DNA of 7,404 bases from Candidatus Poseidoniia archaeon (lineage in GTDB: Archaea; Thermoplasmatota; Poseidoniia; MGIII; CG-Epi1), in the NCBI GenBank assembly GCA_022449705.1, contig JAKURS010000051.1, positions 1 through 7,404 on the forward strand, read 5' to 3'. Made by a program: the position numbers and the translations under genes. Positions 1 to 5,876 of the stretch are shown in pieces (position 1 is the first letter of the stretch; each line of letters opens with the position of its first letter). The notes below the pieces were generated by a model that saw nothing but the letters and a program-made list of their open reading frames with translations, made no database searches and had not been told where the DNA came from.

Positions 1-548
1 ACCCAGGCGGTGCGGTTGTCGGTGTCGGGTGCCCAGGTGATGCGGGTCTCTATCTCGATACCGAGCACCGCGTAGGGCGGCACCCCGTCCGCCCAGGGAC
101 CTGCATCGTAAGGCGCATCCTCCAGTTCCATGGTATAATTGCCGGCGAGCCACCCCTCCTGTAACGATCCGGAGCGGGATACTTCCTGTGTCGATAGGTC
201 GGTCCGCTCTTCGGTCACATTCAAGTAAAGTGTAGTACGGAAGCTGATTTCCTGCACGTTGGTCGACTCGACCCAGATGATGTAACCGTGGCTGTCACCC
301 AGCCTCACCGGGCCGCCCAGCCCCAACTGCCAGCTCGCGAGCGGCTGGTAGTCCTGCTGGACCTCGTCATTGGCGCAATTCCAGTACTTGGGGGTCGTGT
401 CGGTCGGCTCCGCTACCTCCAGCTTGTAGATGTCACCAAGCCCACTGCGGCCGAGATAGAACGGGATGTCAGCCTGCTCCGCCGCCTGTGCGCCGCTCGC
501 CAGCAGCAATGCCAGCCCAACGAGCACAAAGGGTCCGCGCCACGACAT
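1..548 (-). CDS. Secreted protein of unknown function, N-terminal part (runs off the left edge)
   Basis: This reading frame is open from an ATG at 548 to the window edge, giving 182 complete codons with no stop, so the C-terminus is missing. The protein starts MSWRGPFVLVGLALLLASGA, a classic signal peptide: one early Arg, a hydrophobic core at about residues 7-18, and an Ala-Gln-Ala cleavage motif at 20-22. There is no lipobox Cys, so it is not an obvious lipoprotein. The mature part is rich in acidic residues, Trp and Tyr, looks beta-rich, has a single Cys (58), and carries three N-glycosylation sequons (N110, N137, N178), which suits an extracellular archaeal protein. I recognise no family. 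It starts 25 nt after the pyrC stop. A GGAGGGG Shine-Dalgarno at 555-561 and a TATA-like element at 572-577 both support this start. The missing end might hold a membrane anchor; that cannot be seen here. Confidence 0.8.
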   Translation of the reverse strand, partial: MSWRGPFVLVGLALLLASGAQAAEQADIPFYLGRSGLGDIYKLEVAEPTDTTPKYWNCANDEVQQDYQPLASWQLGLGGPVRLGDSHGYIIWVESTNVQEISFRTTLYLNVTEERTDLSTQEVSRSGSLQEGWLAGNYTMELEDAPYDAGPWADGVPPYAVLGIEIETRITWAPDTDNRTAW

Positions 549-554
549 GGTACG

Positions 555-571
555 CCCCTCCGTTCGCGGAG
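555..571 (-). promoter_or_regulatory. Shine-Dalgarno and overlapping small hairpin before the secreted-protein gene
   Basis: On the minus strand GGAGGGG (561 to 555) lies 6 nt before the ATG at 548, a good ribosome-binding site. Its first bases also form the 3' arm of a perfect 5-bp inverted repeat, CTCCG/CGGAG (571-567 with 562-558), around the 4-nt loop CGAA. On a readthrough mRNA coming from pyrC the hairpin could partly hide the ribosome-binding site. On an mRNA started from the TATA element at 572-577 it would be absent. The repeats and the ribosome-binding site are visible in the sequence; the regulatory effect is inferred. Confidence 0.5.
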
Positions 572-577
572 TATTAA
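572..577 (-). promoter_or_regulatory. TATA-like element for the secreted-protein gene
   Basis: TTAATA on the minus strand (577 to 572) is centred about 26 nt before the ATG at 548, the spacing expected between an archaeal TATA box and a transcription start at or next to the start codon. It overlaps the TAA stop codon of pyrC (576-574), so part of it is fixed by coding. The AT-rich element stands out from the surrounding GC-rich sequence. The gene could equally be read through from pyrC, so this may be an extra internal promoter or chance. Confidence 0.4.
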
Positions 578-1797
578 GGTTGCGCCGTGAAGAGCGCCTG
601 CCCGCCGCGCAACGCCTGCAGCTCTCCGTCGGCAGCCACCAGCTCGCCGCGGCGCCAGACCCGTTTCGGGAAGATGGCGTCCCACCCCTCGTACGGCGTC
701 CAGCCGGCGCGAGAGTGGAGCCGCTCGAGCACAACCGGGCGCGCTGCCTTGAGGTCAACCTCGATGAGGTCGGCCGGCTGCCCCGGAGCAATCCGGCCGC
801 GCGAAAGGCCGAGCCGGTCGGCAGGTGCTTCAGCCATTGCGTTCACCAATCTCCCCAGTTCGAGGTTGCCGGTAGCCACCTGCTGCAGCATCAGCGGCAG
901 CATGGTCTCAACGCCGGGGATTCCAGATGGGGGGGCGTCCGACGCCTTTTCCTCGGGAAGGTGTGGCGCGTGGTCGCTCGCCAGGATTGCGATGCGGCCG
1001 TCGCGGAAACCGTTCCACAGCGCCGCGTTGTCGCGCGGTGTCTGCAGCGGCGGGTCAACCTTGCAGTCGATGGAATCGCAGGTGTCCAAGTTCAGCAGCA
1101 GATGGTGTGGGCACACCTCGGCGGTCGCACCCGCCGGTAACCCCGCCAGACCCTCCGCGGTCGATAGATGCGCGACGTGCAGCTGCGGCGACGCGGGCAT
1201 TCCGGCGAGGCACTCCACCTCAGCCAGCTGCCGGTGCGCGGTGTGCTCCGCCAGCTCACGTGGCGGCCCGGGAGCAATGTGCGACGGGTGCTCGCCGTGG
1301 ATTACCAGCGGGCGCCCACCGGCAGCGGTGACCTCGGTGGCGGTGGACTGGTAATCCTCCCACGAGACGCCGTAGGGGTAGAGCTTCCAGAAGGCGGCCG
1401 GCAGCTCGCCAAACCACGCTTCGCGCGAAATACCGGGGCGCGCGCTGACGCCCAGCCCGAAATCCACCACCGACGCTGCCGCGGCGCGGCGCGCCTTGTC
1501 GGCGAACGCGGCGGGCGAGTCAGTCGGCGGCTGGGTGTTGGGCATGTCGACGACGGCGGTGACCCCACCGCACACTGCCGCGGCCGAGCCGGAAGCCCAG
1601 TCCTCCTTGCGCGGAAAGCCGGGGTCGCGGAAGTGGACGTGCATGTCAAGCGCGGCTGGTAGCAGCATCCCCCGCACGCGCTCCTTGGGGCCAGCCATGG
1701 TCTTGGCGACGCGCGCAATATTGCCGACGTCGCCTACCTCGATACACCCTTCGGTGAGGCCGCGTTGCGGATGCCAGAACCGCCCCTCGAGAATCAC
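574..1797 (-). CDS. pyrC: Dihydroorotase (class I, amidohydrolase superfamily)
   Basis: This enzyme cyclises N-carbamoyl-aspartate to dihydroorotate, the third step of de novo pyrimidine synthesis, in the cytoplasm. The 407 residues match the usual length of about 400-430. Metal ligands H53 and H55 lie in DMHVHFRDPG (51-60), whose R57 binds the substrate carboxylate together with N87 of MPNT; these two motifs favour dihydroorotase over hydantoinase or allantoinase. K138 (FWKLYPYG) is the candidate metal-bridging Lys. H167, H207 and H210 are further expected His positions. SDHAPH (274-279) carries the catalytic Asp275, and GIPGVETML (292-300) is typical of the family. The motif usually PPLR reads PPLQ here (249-252). 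The start is GTG, overlapping the TGA of the upstream protease gene as GTGA; GGAGG at 1805-1809 lies 7 nt before it, so translation is probably coupled. The stop is TAA at 574-576. Confidence 0.93.
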   Translation of the reverse strand: MILEGRFWHPQRGLTEGCIEVGDVGNIARVAKTMAGPKERVRGMLLPAALDMHVHFRDPGFPRKEDWASGSAAAVCGGVTAVVDMPNTQPPTDSPAAFADKARRAAAASVVDFGLGVSARPGISREAWFGELPAAFWKLYPYGVSWEDYQSTATEVTAAGGRPLVIHGEHPSHIAPGPPRELAEHTAHRQLAEVECLAGMPASPQLHVAHLSTAEGLAGLPAGATAEVCPHHLLLNLDTCDSIDCKVDPPLQTPRDNAALWNGFRDGRIAILASDHAPHLPEEKASDAPPSGIPGVETMLPLMLQQVATGNLELGRLVNAMAEAPADRLGLSRGRIAPGQPADLIEVDLKAARPVVLERLHSRAGWTPYEGWDAIFPKRVWRRGELVAADGELQALRGGQALFTAQP

Positions 1798-3374
1798 GCC
1801 TCCGCCTCCGGCAGCAGCGAGAGCTGCAGCGTGTAGGTCTCCTCGTTGCGGCTATTGGCTTCGAGCAGCGCCTGCGCCGGCTCGCTGAGGCTCGCCGGCG
1901 CGACCAGTTCAAGTAGCAGCTGCGCCGATGCGCCAGCGGTCAGGTTTAGCGTCCAGTTGAACGGGTCCGGCTGCCACGCCATGTCACTGAAAGTGGCGTT
2001 GTCGGGATTAAGCGATTCGCCTCCCGCGGTCACGTTCGTCACGACCAGCGTCGCGCTCCAGTTGGCCGGCAGCTTCAGCACCAGCGTCAGGTTGTCGTGC
2101 ACCTCGCCAGTGTTATTGACCCAGATGAGGGTCGAGTTCGAGCCGCCAACCGCGAACTCCAACTCCCCTTCGGCGGCCTCCATCTCCAGCCCGAACGGCG
2201 ACGGGATGGTCATCAGCGGCGACGGGACGAAGCAAAGCAGCAGCATCACGCCGGTAAAACCGCCGACGAGCCAGCGGGGGGTGTTCAGCGGCGTGATTTC
2301 CTCCGATGGTGGCGGGTGCTCGACGCCGAGGAAGTAGACCAGTCCGGCGAAGATGGCCCATCCGAAATATGGGTCCGATGATTCCAAGAACGGAATTACG
2401 TCCGGTATGCCAAAGAACGCCATGAAGAGCATCACCGAGATAGCGAGGTAGGAGAGCAGCCGCGCGCGCGGGCCGAACAGTGCACGCGCGATGTGGCCGC
2501 CGTCGAGCTGCCCCGCCGGAAGCAGGTTGAGCGCCGTGACCAGCAGCCCCGCCCAGCCAGCGAACGCGACCGGGTGGATGAGGTAGTTGTCGCTCAGCGT
2601 CATGAATTGCTCGGCGAGCTCACCGAGCAGGTTGAACGCCAGTGGCGTCCCGAGAAAAATCAGGTTGCCGGGGTCGATCGGCGCTTCGCGCGCCGCCTGC
2701 TCGGTGAGCCAGAAGCCGAGCAGCGTGATTGGCAGGGCGGCGAGGAAGCCCGCAATGGGTCCGCTGGCGCCGACATCCAGCAGCGCCCGACGGTTGGGAA
2801 TCGGCTCGCGGATGGCGATGAAAGCGCCCATCGTCCCGAGCAGGAATGGTGGCGGGATGGGAATGAAGAAGGGCAGAGACGCGTCAAGCCCGTGCTTACG
2901 CGCGTAGACGTAGTGGCCCATCTCGTGGATGCCAAGGATCGTGAGCAGCGGCAGCGAGAATGTGAGCCAGCCGTAGAACAGCGTCTCGCCGTGCAGCAGT
3001 ATCAGCAGCAGGTCCCAGCCGCTCTGCAGCTCGTAGCTTCCGGCATAACCAGCCCAGAAGAGCGTCCCGGCCCAGGTGGTGGTGAATATGGTCGCCAGCA
3101 GCAGGTAGAGGTTAGTGCGCTCGGAGCGGGTTTCGCGCCGCCGCTGCGGCAGCAGCACCAGCAGCAACTCCCCCCCAGCGCGCCGCAGCATCGGGTGCAG
3201 CCGCACGTCATTTGCCTCGGCCTTCAGCTCGAGCCGCAGCTCCTCGAACGCTTCCGCGAGGTCGAGTCTTGGCTCGACCAGCAGCAGGTGCGCCGAGCCG
3301 TCCCAGCGCGACTCGGACACTTTCCAGCCGCGCCGCTCAACGTAGGTGCGTGGATCCTCCTCGGCGGTCACCAT
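1794..3374 (-). CDS. Site-2 protease family (M50) membrane metalloprotease with sequon-rich C-terminal domain
   Basis: This is an intramembrane zinc protease of 526 residues. Residues 1-85 form a soluble, charged N-terminal domain, followed by roughly eight hydrophobic segments from about 88 to 387. The zinc motif HEMGH is at 150-154 in a membrane segment, and the second motif, NLLPAGQLDGG (283-293), supplies the third ligand Asp291; both are intact. The proline-rich stretch PFFIPIPPPF (168-177) after the zinc motif is typical of the archaeal/EGY1-like branch. After the last hydrophobic segment (about 367-387) comes a beta-rich domain of about 140 residues with eight N-X-S/T sequons (N413, N420, N428, N438, N447, N459, N473, N477), which argues that it is outside the cell and glycosylated. 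Such a tail is not part of the core family. The substrate is unknown. A TATA box 27 nt before the ATG predicts a leaderless mRNA, and the gene is first in a probable operon with pyrC. Confidence 0.9.
   Translation of the reverse strand: MVTAEEDPRTYVERRGWKVSESRWDGSAHLLLVEPRLDLAEAFEELRLELKAEANDVRLHPMLRRAGGELLLVLLPQRRRETRSERTNLYLLLATIFTTTWAGTLFWAGYAGSYELQSGWDLLLILLHGETLFYGWLTFSLPLLTILGIHEMGHYVYARKHGLDASLPFFIPIPPPFLLGTMGAFIAIREPIPNRRALLDVGASGPIAGFLAALPITLLGFWLTEQAAREAPIDPGNLIFLGTPLAFNLLGELAEQFMTLSDNYLIHPVAFAGWAGLLVTALNLLPAGQLDGGHIARALFGPRARLLSYLAISVMLFMAFFGIPDVIPFLESSDPYFGWAIFAGLVYFLGVEHPPPSEEITPLNTPRWLVGGFTGVMLLLCFVPSPLMTIPSPFGLEMEAAEGELEFAVGGSNSTLIWVNNTGEVHDNLTLVLKLPANWSATLVVTNVTAGGESLNPDNATFSDMAWQPDPFNWTLNLTAGASAQLLLELVAPASLSEPAQALLEANSRNEETYTLQLSLLPEAEA
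1805..1809 (-). promoter_or_regulatory. Shine-Dalgarno that fixes the GTG start of pyrC
   Basis: The minus strand reads GGAGGCGGAGGC directly before the GTG at 1797. The GGAGG at 1809-1805 has a 7-nt spacer; a second GGAGG sits too close to be the main site. It lies inside the last codons of the protease gene, and together with the 4-nt stop/start overlap it supports the GTG as the real start. Confidence 0.6.
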
Positions 3375-3389
3375 CGCGGCGCAGGCAGG

Positions 3390-3417
3390 CCGGCCGGTTA
3401 TACAATTTGCCGGCCGG
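3390..3417. repeat. Pair of CCGGCCGG palindromes around a TATA box
   Basis: Two identical 8-bp self-complementary words, CCGGCCGG at 3390-3397 and 3410-3417, are separated by the 12-bp AT-rich ttatacaatttg. Start-to-start distance is exactly 20 bp, about two helical turns, so both copies would face the same side of the DNA. They bracket the minus-strand TATA box of the protease gene in the 84-bp divergent region. This is the layout expected of an operator for a dimeric repressor, but GC-rich palindromes arise easily in such a genome, so the function is inferred. Confidence 0.55.
3398..3405 (-). promoter_or_regulatory. TATA box of the protease-pyrC operon
   Basis: TTGTATAA on the minus strand (3405 to 3398), preceded by GCAAA, which resembles an archaeal BRE, is centred about 27 nt before the protease ATG at 3374. 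Transcription would start at or within a few bases of the start codon, giving a leaderless or nearly leaderless mRNA. No Shine-Dalgarno is present between the box and the ATG, in agreement with this. Confidence 0.6.
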
Positions 3418-3428
3418 GGGGCGAGCGC

Positions 3429-3435
3429 TTTTATT
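3429..3435 (+). promoter_or_regulatory. TATA box of the tfb operon
   Basis: TTTTATT at 3429-3435 is the only AT-rich run in the GC-rich stretch ahead of tfb and is centred 27 nt before its ATG at 3459. This predicts transcription starting at about the ATG (leaderless). No Shine-Dalgarno is present. It lies about 24 bp from the opposing TATA box, so complexes on the two promoters would be close and could compete. Confidence 0.55.
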
Positions 3436-3458
3436 GACGGCCGACATGGCGGTTACTA

Positions 3459-4403
3459 ATGGCTATTCAGAGGCCCGCTGATGGGATAGAACTGGACGAA
3501 ATCACTGTCTGCCCTGAATGCAAATCAAAGCACCTGGTGCGCGACTACAACCGTGGCGAGATGACCTGCAGCGGCTGCGGCCTGGTGATTGATGAGAACT
3601 TCATTGACCTGGGGCCGGAATGGCGCGCGTTCGACGCCGAGCAAAACGAAAAGCGCGCGCGTGGCGGTGCGCCAATGACGGTGATGGTGCATGACAAGGG
3701 GCTCTCGACCGACATCGGCTGGGGCAACCGTGACACCTACGGAAATGTGGTGCCGACCAAGAACAGGGCGCAGCTGTTCCGGATGCGCAAGTGGCAGAAC
3801 CGCACCCGCGCTTCCACATCGGCCGACCGCAACCTGTCGCTGGCACTTACCGAGCTGAACCGGCTCGCGTCCAAGATTGGGCTGCACCGGCAGGTGCGCG
3901 AAGCAGCGGCGATGCTCTACCGCCGCGCGGTCAACCAGAACCTGGTGCGCGGCCGCTCCGTGGAGGGGGTCGCCGCCGCTGCCCTGTACGGTGCCTGCCG
4001 GAGCTGCGAGGTGCCGCGCACGCTGAACGAAATCACCGAGGCATCACGCGCCTCCAAGAAAGAGGTGGGGCGCACCTACCGCTACATCTCGCGCGAGCTG
4101 AAGCTGAACCTCCAGCCTGCTTCGCCCGTGGTCTACATCAACCGCTTCTGCAAAGAACTGGAGCTGCCGGGGCACGTCGAGAACGCCGCTATCCGCATCC
4201 TGAACCAAGCAGTCGAGGCCGAACTCACCTCGGGGCGCGGACCAACTGGTGTTGCGGCTGCGACCATTTACATTGCGTCGGTGCTTTACAACATGCGCAA
4301 GACGCAGAAGCAGATTGCCACGACAGTCGGGGTAACCGAGGTCACCATCCGCAACCGCTACAAGGAGCTGGCGGAGAACCTGAACATCACGGTTCTGACA
4401 TAG
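3459..4403 (+). CDS. tfb: Transcription initiation factor B (TFB, TFIIB homologue)
   Basis: TFB binds the TBP-TATA complex and the BRE and brings in RNA polymerase. The 314 residues match the usual length of about 300-320. The N-terminal zinc ribbon has all four ligands, C18, C21, C37 and C40, in CPEC and CSGC. GPEWRAFD (52-59) opens the B-reader/linker region. Two cyclin-like repeats follow, at about 121-207 and 215-302; the second ends with a helix-turn-helix (about 281-306: QKQIATTVGVTEVTIRNRYK) that reads the BRE. No truncation or missing residue is seen, so it should be a working general factor. It leads the rightward gene set, with pelota starting 5 nt after its TAG. An out-of-frame ATG at 3446 opens only 11 codons and lies upstream of the predicted transcription start. 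Whether the genome has other tfb copies cannot be seen. Confidence 0.96.
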   Translation: MAIQRPADGIELDEITVCPECKSKHLVRDYNRGEMTCSGCGLVIDENFIDLGPEWRAFDAEQNEKRARGGAPMTVMVHDKGLSTDIGWGNRDTYGNVVPTKNRAQLFRMRKWQNRTRASTSADRNLSLALTELNRLASKIGLHRQVREAAAMLYRRAVNQNLVRGRSVEGVAAAALYGACRSCEVPRTLNEITEASRASKKEVGRTYRYISRELKLNLQPASPVVYINRFCKELELPGHVENAAIRILNQAVEAELTSGRGPTGVAAATIYIASVLYNMRKTQKQIATTVGVTEVTIRNRYKELAENLNITVLT

Positions 4404-4408
4404 CGTGC

Positions 4409-5440
4409 ATGCGTGTCCAGCGCAGGCGTGACGGCACGGTGCGGCTGCGGCTGGAGCACGATGATGACCTTTACCATCTGGACCTGCTGCTCGAGCCGGG
4501 TGACGCGGTACGTGCCTCCACCAAGCGGCGCGAGGCGACGCAGGCAGACCGGCTGCGCCCCGGACGCGGCGCCAAGCAGAAGCTGACACTGACGCTCGCG
4601 GTCGAGAAGGTCGAGTACCAGCCGTTTGGCCAGCGGCTGCGCTGCCACGGACCCATAACCGAGGCGAAGCGCGACGTCGGCCAGCACCACACGCTGCTGC
4701 TAGGGCCAGGCGACGACCTGACGCTCGCCAAGCCCGAGTGGGCGCCGCACCACAAACGACGGCTGCGCGAGGCGGCGCAGCCCGCGGTGCGCGCGCTCGC
4801 CGTCGCGGTCGAAGCCGATTCGGTTGTGCTGGCCGAAGTGCGGCCCTACGGCATCCGCGAGCTGCGGGCGTTGAACCGCGCCGGCGGCAAGGGCGCCGGC
4901 GGCGAGACGCAGAAGGCATTCTTCGCGCGCGTTATCGCCAGCGTCGCCGATGCGCTCGGCAGCGGCGGCACGGGGGGGAAGGCGGCGCTGATTGTCATCG
5001 GCCCCGGCTTCCTGAAGGAGGACTTGCTGAAGCAGGCGCGCGCCGACGCGCCCGAGCAATGGGGCGGCGCGACCGCCGTCACCGCAGGGCAGGGTGGCTT
5101 GGCGGGCGTCCACGAAGCGCTCCGCACCGGCAAGCTGCCGCAGGCAGCCGCGCAGGCGCAATTGCAGCGCGAGCTCGAGGCGGTCGCGGCGCTCAGCGAC
5201 GCGCTCGCGCGCGACAGGGCAACTTACGGCGCGGCGCAGCTGCGTGCCGCGCTCGAGGCGGGCGCGGGCGAGCGGCTGCTGATTCTCGCCCCGGAGACGC
5301 GTTCCCCACAAGGCCGTCAGCTGCTGGCACTGGCCGAGCAGGCGCGCACCGAGGTCATCGAGGTCTCGCCACACCACCACGGCGGCGAAATTTTGGCGGG
5401 GCTGGGCGGTGCGGCGGCGGTGCTGCGCTACAAATTGTGA
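4409..5440 (+). CDS. pelA: Pelota (aPelota/Dom34), mRNA surveillance and ribosome rescue factor
   Basis: Pelota enters the empty A site of stalled ribosomes, resembling a release factor but lacking the GGQ loop. In archaea it works with aEF1A and ABCE1 to split the ribosome. The 343 residues are close to the usual 350. The N-terminal Sm-like domain (about 1-125) shows DDLYHL (19-24), STKRRE (37-42), RLRCHG (76-81) and GQHHTL (91-96) with W111. The central domain (about 126-250) has the characteristic GPGF (198-201). The C-terminal domain (about 250-343) has TYG (252-254), LLIL and the family ending GGAAAVLRYKL. The frame stays open upstream into tfb, but homology begins at the ATG at 4409, 5 nt after the tfb stop. 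No Shine-Dalgarno or TATA element precedes it, so translation probably depends on reinitiation after tfb. The protein is rich in Ala and Arg, as expected at this GC content. Confidence 0.93.
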   Translation: MRVQRRRDGTVRLRLEHDDDLYHLDLLLEPGDAVRASTKRREATQADRLRPGRGAKQKLTLTLAVEKVEYQPFGQRLRCHGPITEAKRDVGQHHTLLLGPGDDLTLAKPEWAPHHKRRLREAAQPAVRALAVAVEADSVVLAEVRPYGIRELRALNRAGGKGAGGETQKAFFARVIASVADALGSGGTGGKAALIVIGPGFLKEDLLKQARADAPEQWGGATAVTAGQGGLAGVHEALRTGKLPQAAAQAQLQRELEAVAALSDALARDRATYGAAQLRAALEAGAGERLLILAPETRSPQGRQLLALAEQARTEVIEVSPHHHGGEILAGLGGAAAVLRYKL

Positions 5441-5455
5441 GCGGCGCCACAGCGC

Positions 5456-5460
5456 TTAAA
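5456..5460 (+). promoter_or_regulatory. TATA-like element before NAC
   Basis: TTAAA at 5456-5460, in cttaaac, is centred 26 nt before the NAC ATG at 5484, in a 43-bp gap that is otherwise GC-rich. The same spacing is seen for the protease and tfb genes, so NAC probably has its own leaderless transcript besides any readthrough from tfb-pelota. No Shine-Dalgarno precedes the ATG. Confidence 0.45.
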
Positions 5461-5483
5461 CGCGCGCCGGACTCATCGGCCGC

Positions 5484-5876
5484 ATGATGCCCGGCATGGG
5501 TCGCATGAACCCGCGCATGATGAAGAAGCTGCAGAAACAGCTGAAGCAATCGACCGAGGAAATTGACGCGACTGAGGTCATCATCCGCACGCCGGAGAAG
5601 GAGCTCTACTTCGACGCGCCGAGCGTGACAGCGATGGAGATGATGGGGCAGAAGAGCTACCAGGTCGTCGGTGAACCGCAAGAACGGCTGCTCGGCAGTG
5701 GTGACACCGCGGCTGGCGGCGGTGGGGCCGGCAGCGGAGGCGCCGCGAAAATCCCGGCCGAGGACGTGGCGCTGGTCGCCGCGCAGGCTGGCGTCTCCGA
5801 GGACACGGCGCTAGAGGCACTGCGTGAGTGCAACGGCGAGCCGGCTGAGGCGATTATCCAGCTGATGGAGGGCTGA
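5484..5876 (+). CDS. nac: Nascent polypeptide-associated complex protein (archaeal NAC, alpha type)
   Basis: Archaeal NAC forms a homodimer that binds ribosomes and emerging polypeptides. The 130 residues are slightly long for the usual 110-125. The N-terminus MMPGMGRMNPRMMKKLQKQL (1-20) is the typical archaeal NAC opening with its basic, ribosome-facing stretch. The NAC beta-barrel follows at about 28-70 (EVIIRTPEKELYF, then GQKSYQVVG). A Gly/Ala-rich linker (about 71-88) leads to a C-terminal UBA domain (about 91-130, IPAEDVALVAAQAGVSEDTA onward, ending LMEG). The linker probably explains the extra length. A second Met directly follows the first, so the exact start is uncertain by one codon. 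The stop overlaps the start of the next gene by 1 nt (TGATG). NAC next to pelota and tfb makes a gene-expression cluster. Confidence 0.93.
   Translation: MMPGMGRMNPRMMKKLQKQLKQSTEEIDATEVIIRTPEKELYFDAPSVTAMEMMGQKSYQVVGEPQERLLGSGDTAAGGGGAGSGGAAKIPAEDVALVAAQAGVSEDTALEALRECNGEPAEAIIQLMEG
5867..5872 (+). promoter_or_regulatory. Shine-Dalgarno of the acyl-CoA dehydrogenase gene
   Basis: GGAGGG at 5867-5872, inside the last codons of NAC, lies only 3 nt before the ATG at 5876. The spacer is short, but the 1-nt TGATG overlap allows terminating ribosomes to restart here. There is no TATA element at the 26-nt position, so the gene appears to depend on the NAC transcript. Confidence 0.5.

Noticed and set aside
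2493..3437. A 314-codon open frame on the plus strand opposite the protease gene.
   Set aside because: It lies antisense to a well-supported protease, is dominated by Arg, Gln and Glu of low complexity, and shows no recognisable domain. It is a product of high GC.
3446..3481. An 11-codon open frame starting at an ATG at 3446 and overlapping the tfb start out of frame, a possible regulatory upstream frame.
   Set aside because: The TATA element at 3429-3435 predicts transcription starting at about 3456-3459, downstream of this ATG, and no ribosome-binding site is present.
3791..4408. The pelota reading frame stays open about 200 codons upstream of 4409, suggesting a long N-terminal extension.
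   Set aside because: This part overlaps tfb in another frame, shows no pelota-like features, and is rich in Arg, Pro and His as expected for a shadow of GC-rich coding DNA. Pelota homology begins at the ATG at 4409.
5694..5750. GGC/GGA-rich stretch as a repeat or microsatellite.
   Set aside because: It codes for the Gly/Ala-rich linker between the NAC and UBA domains and has no regular repeat unit.
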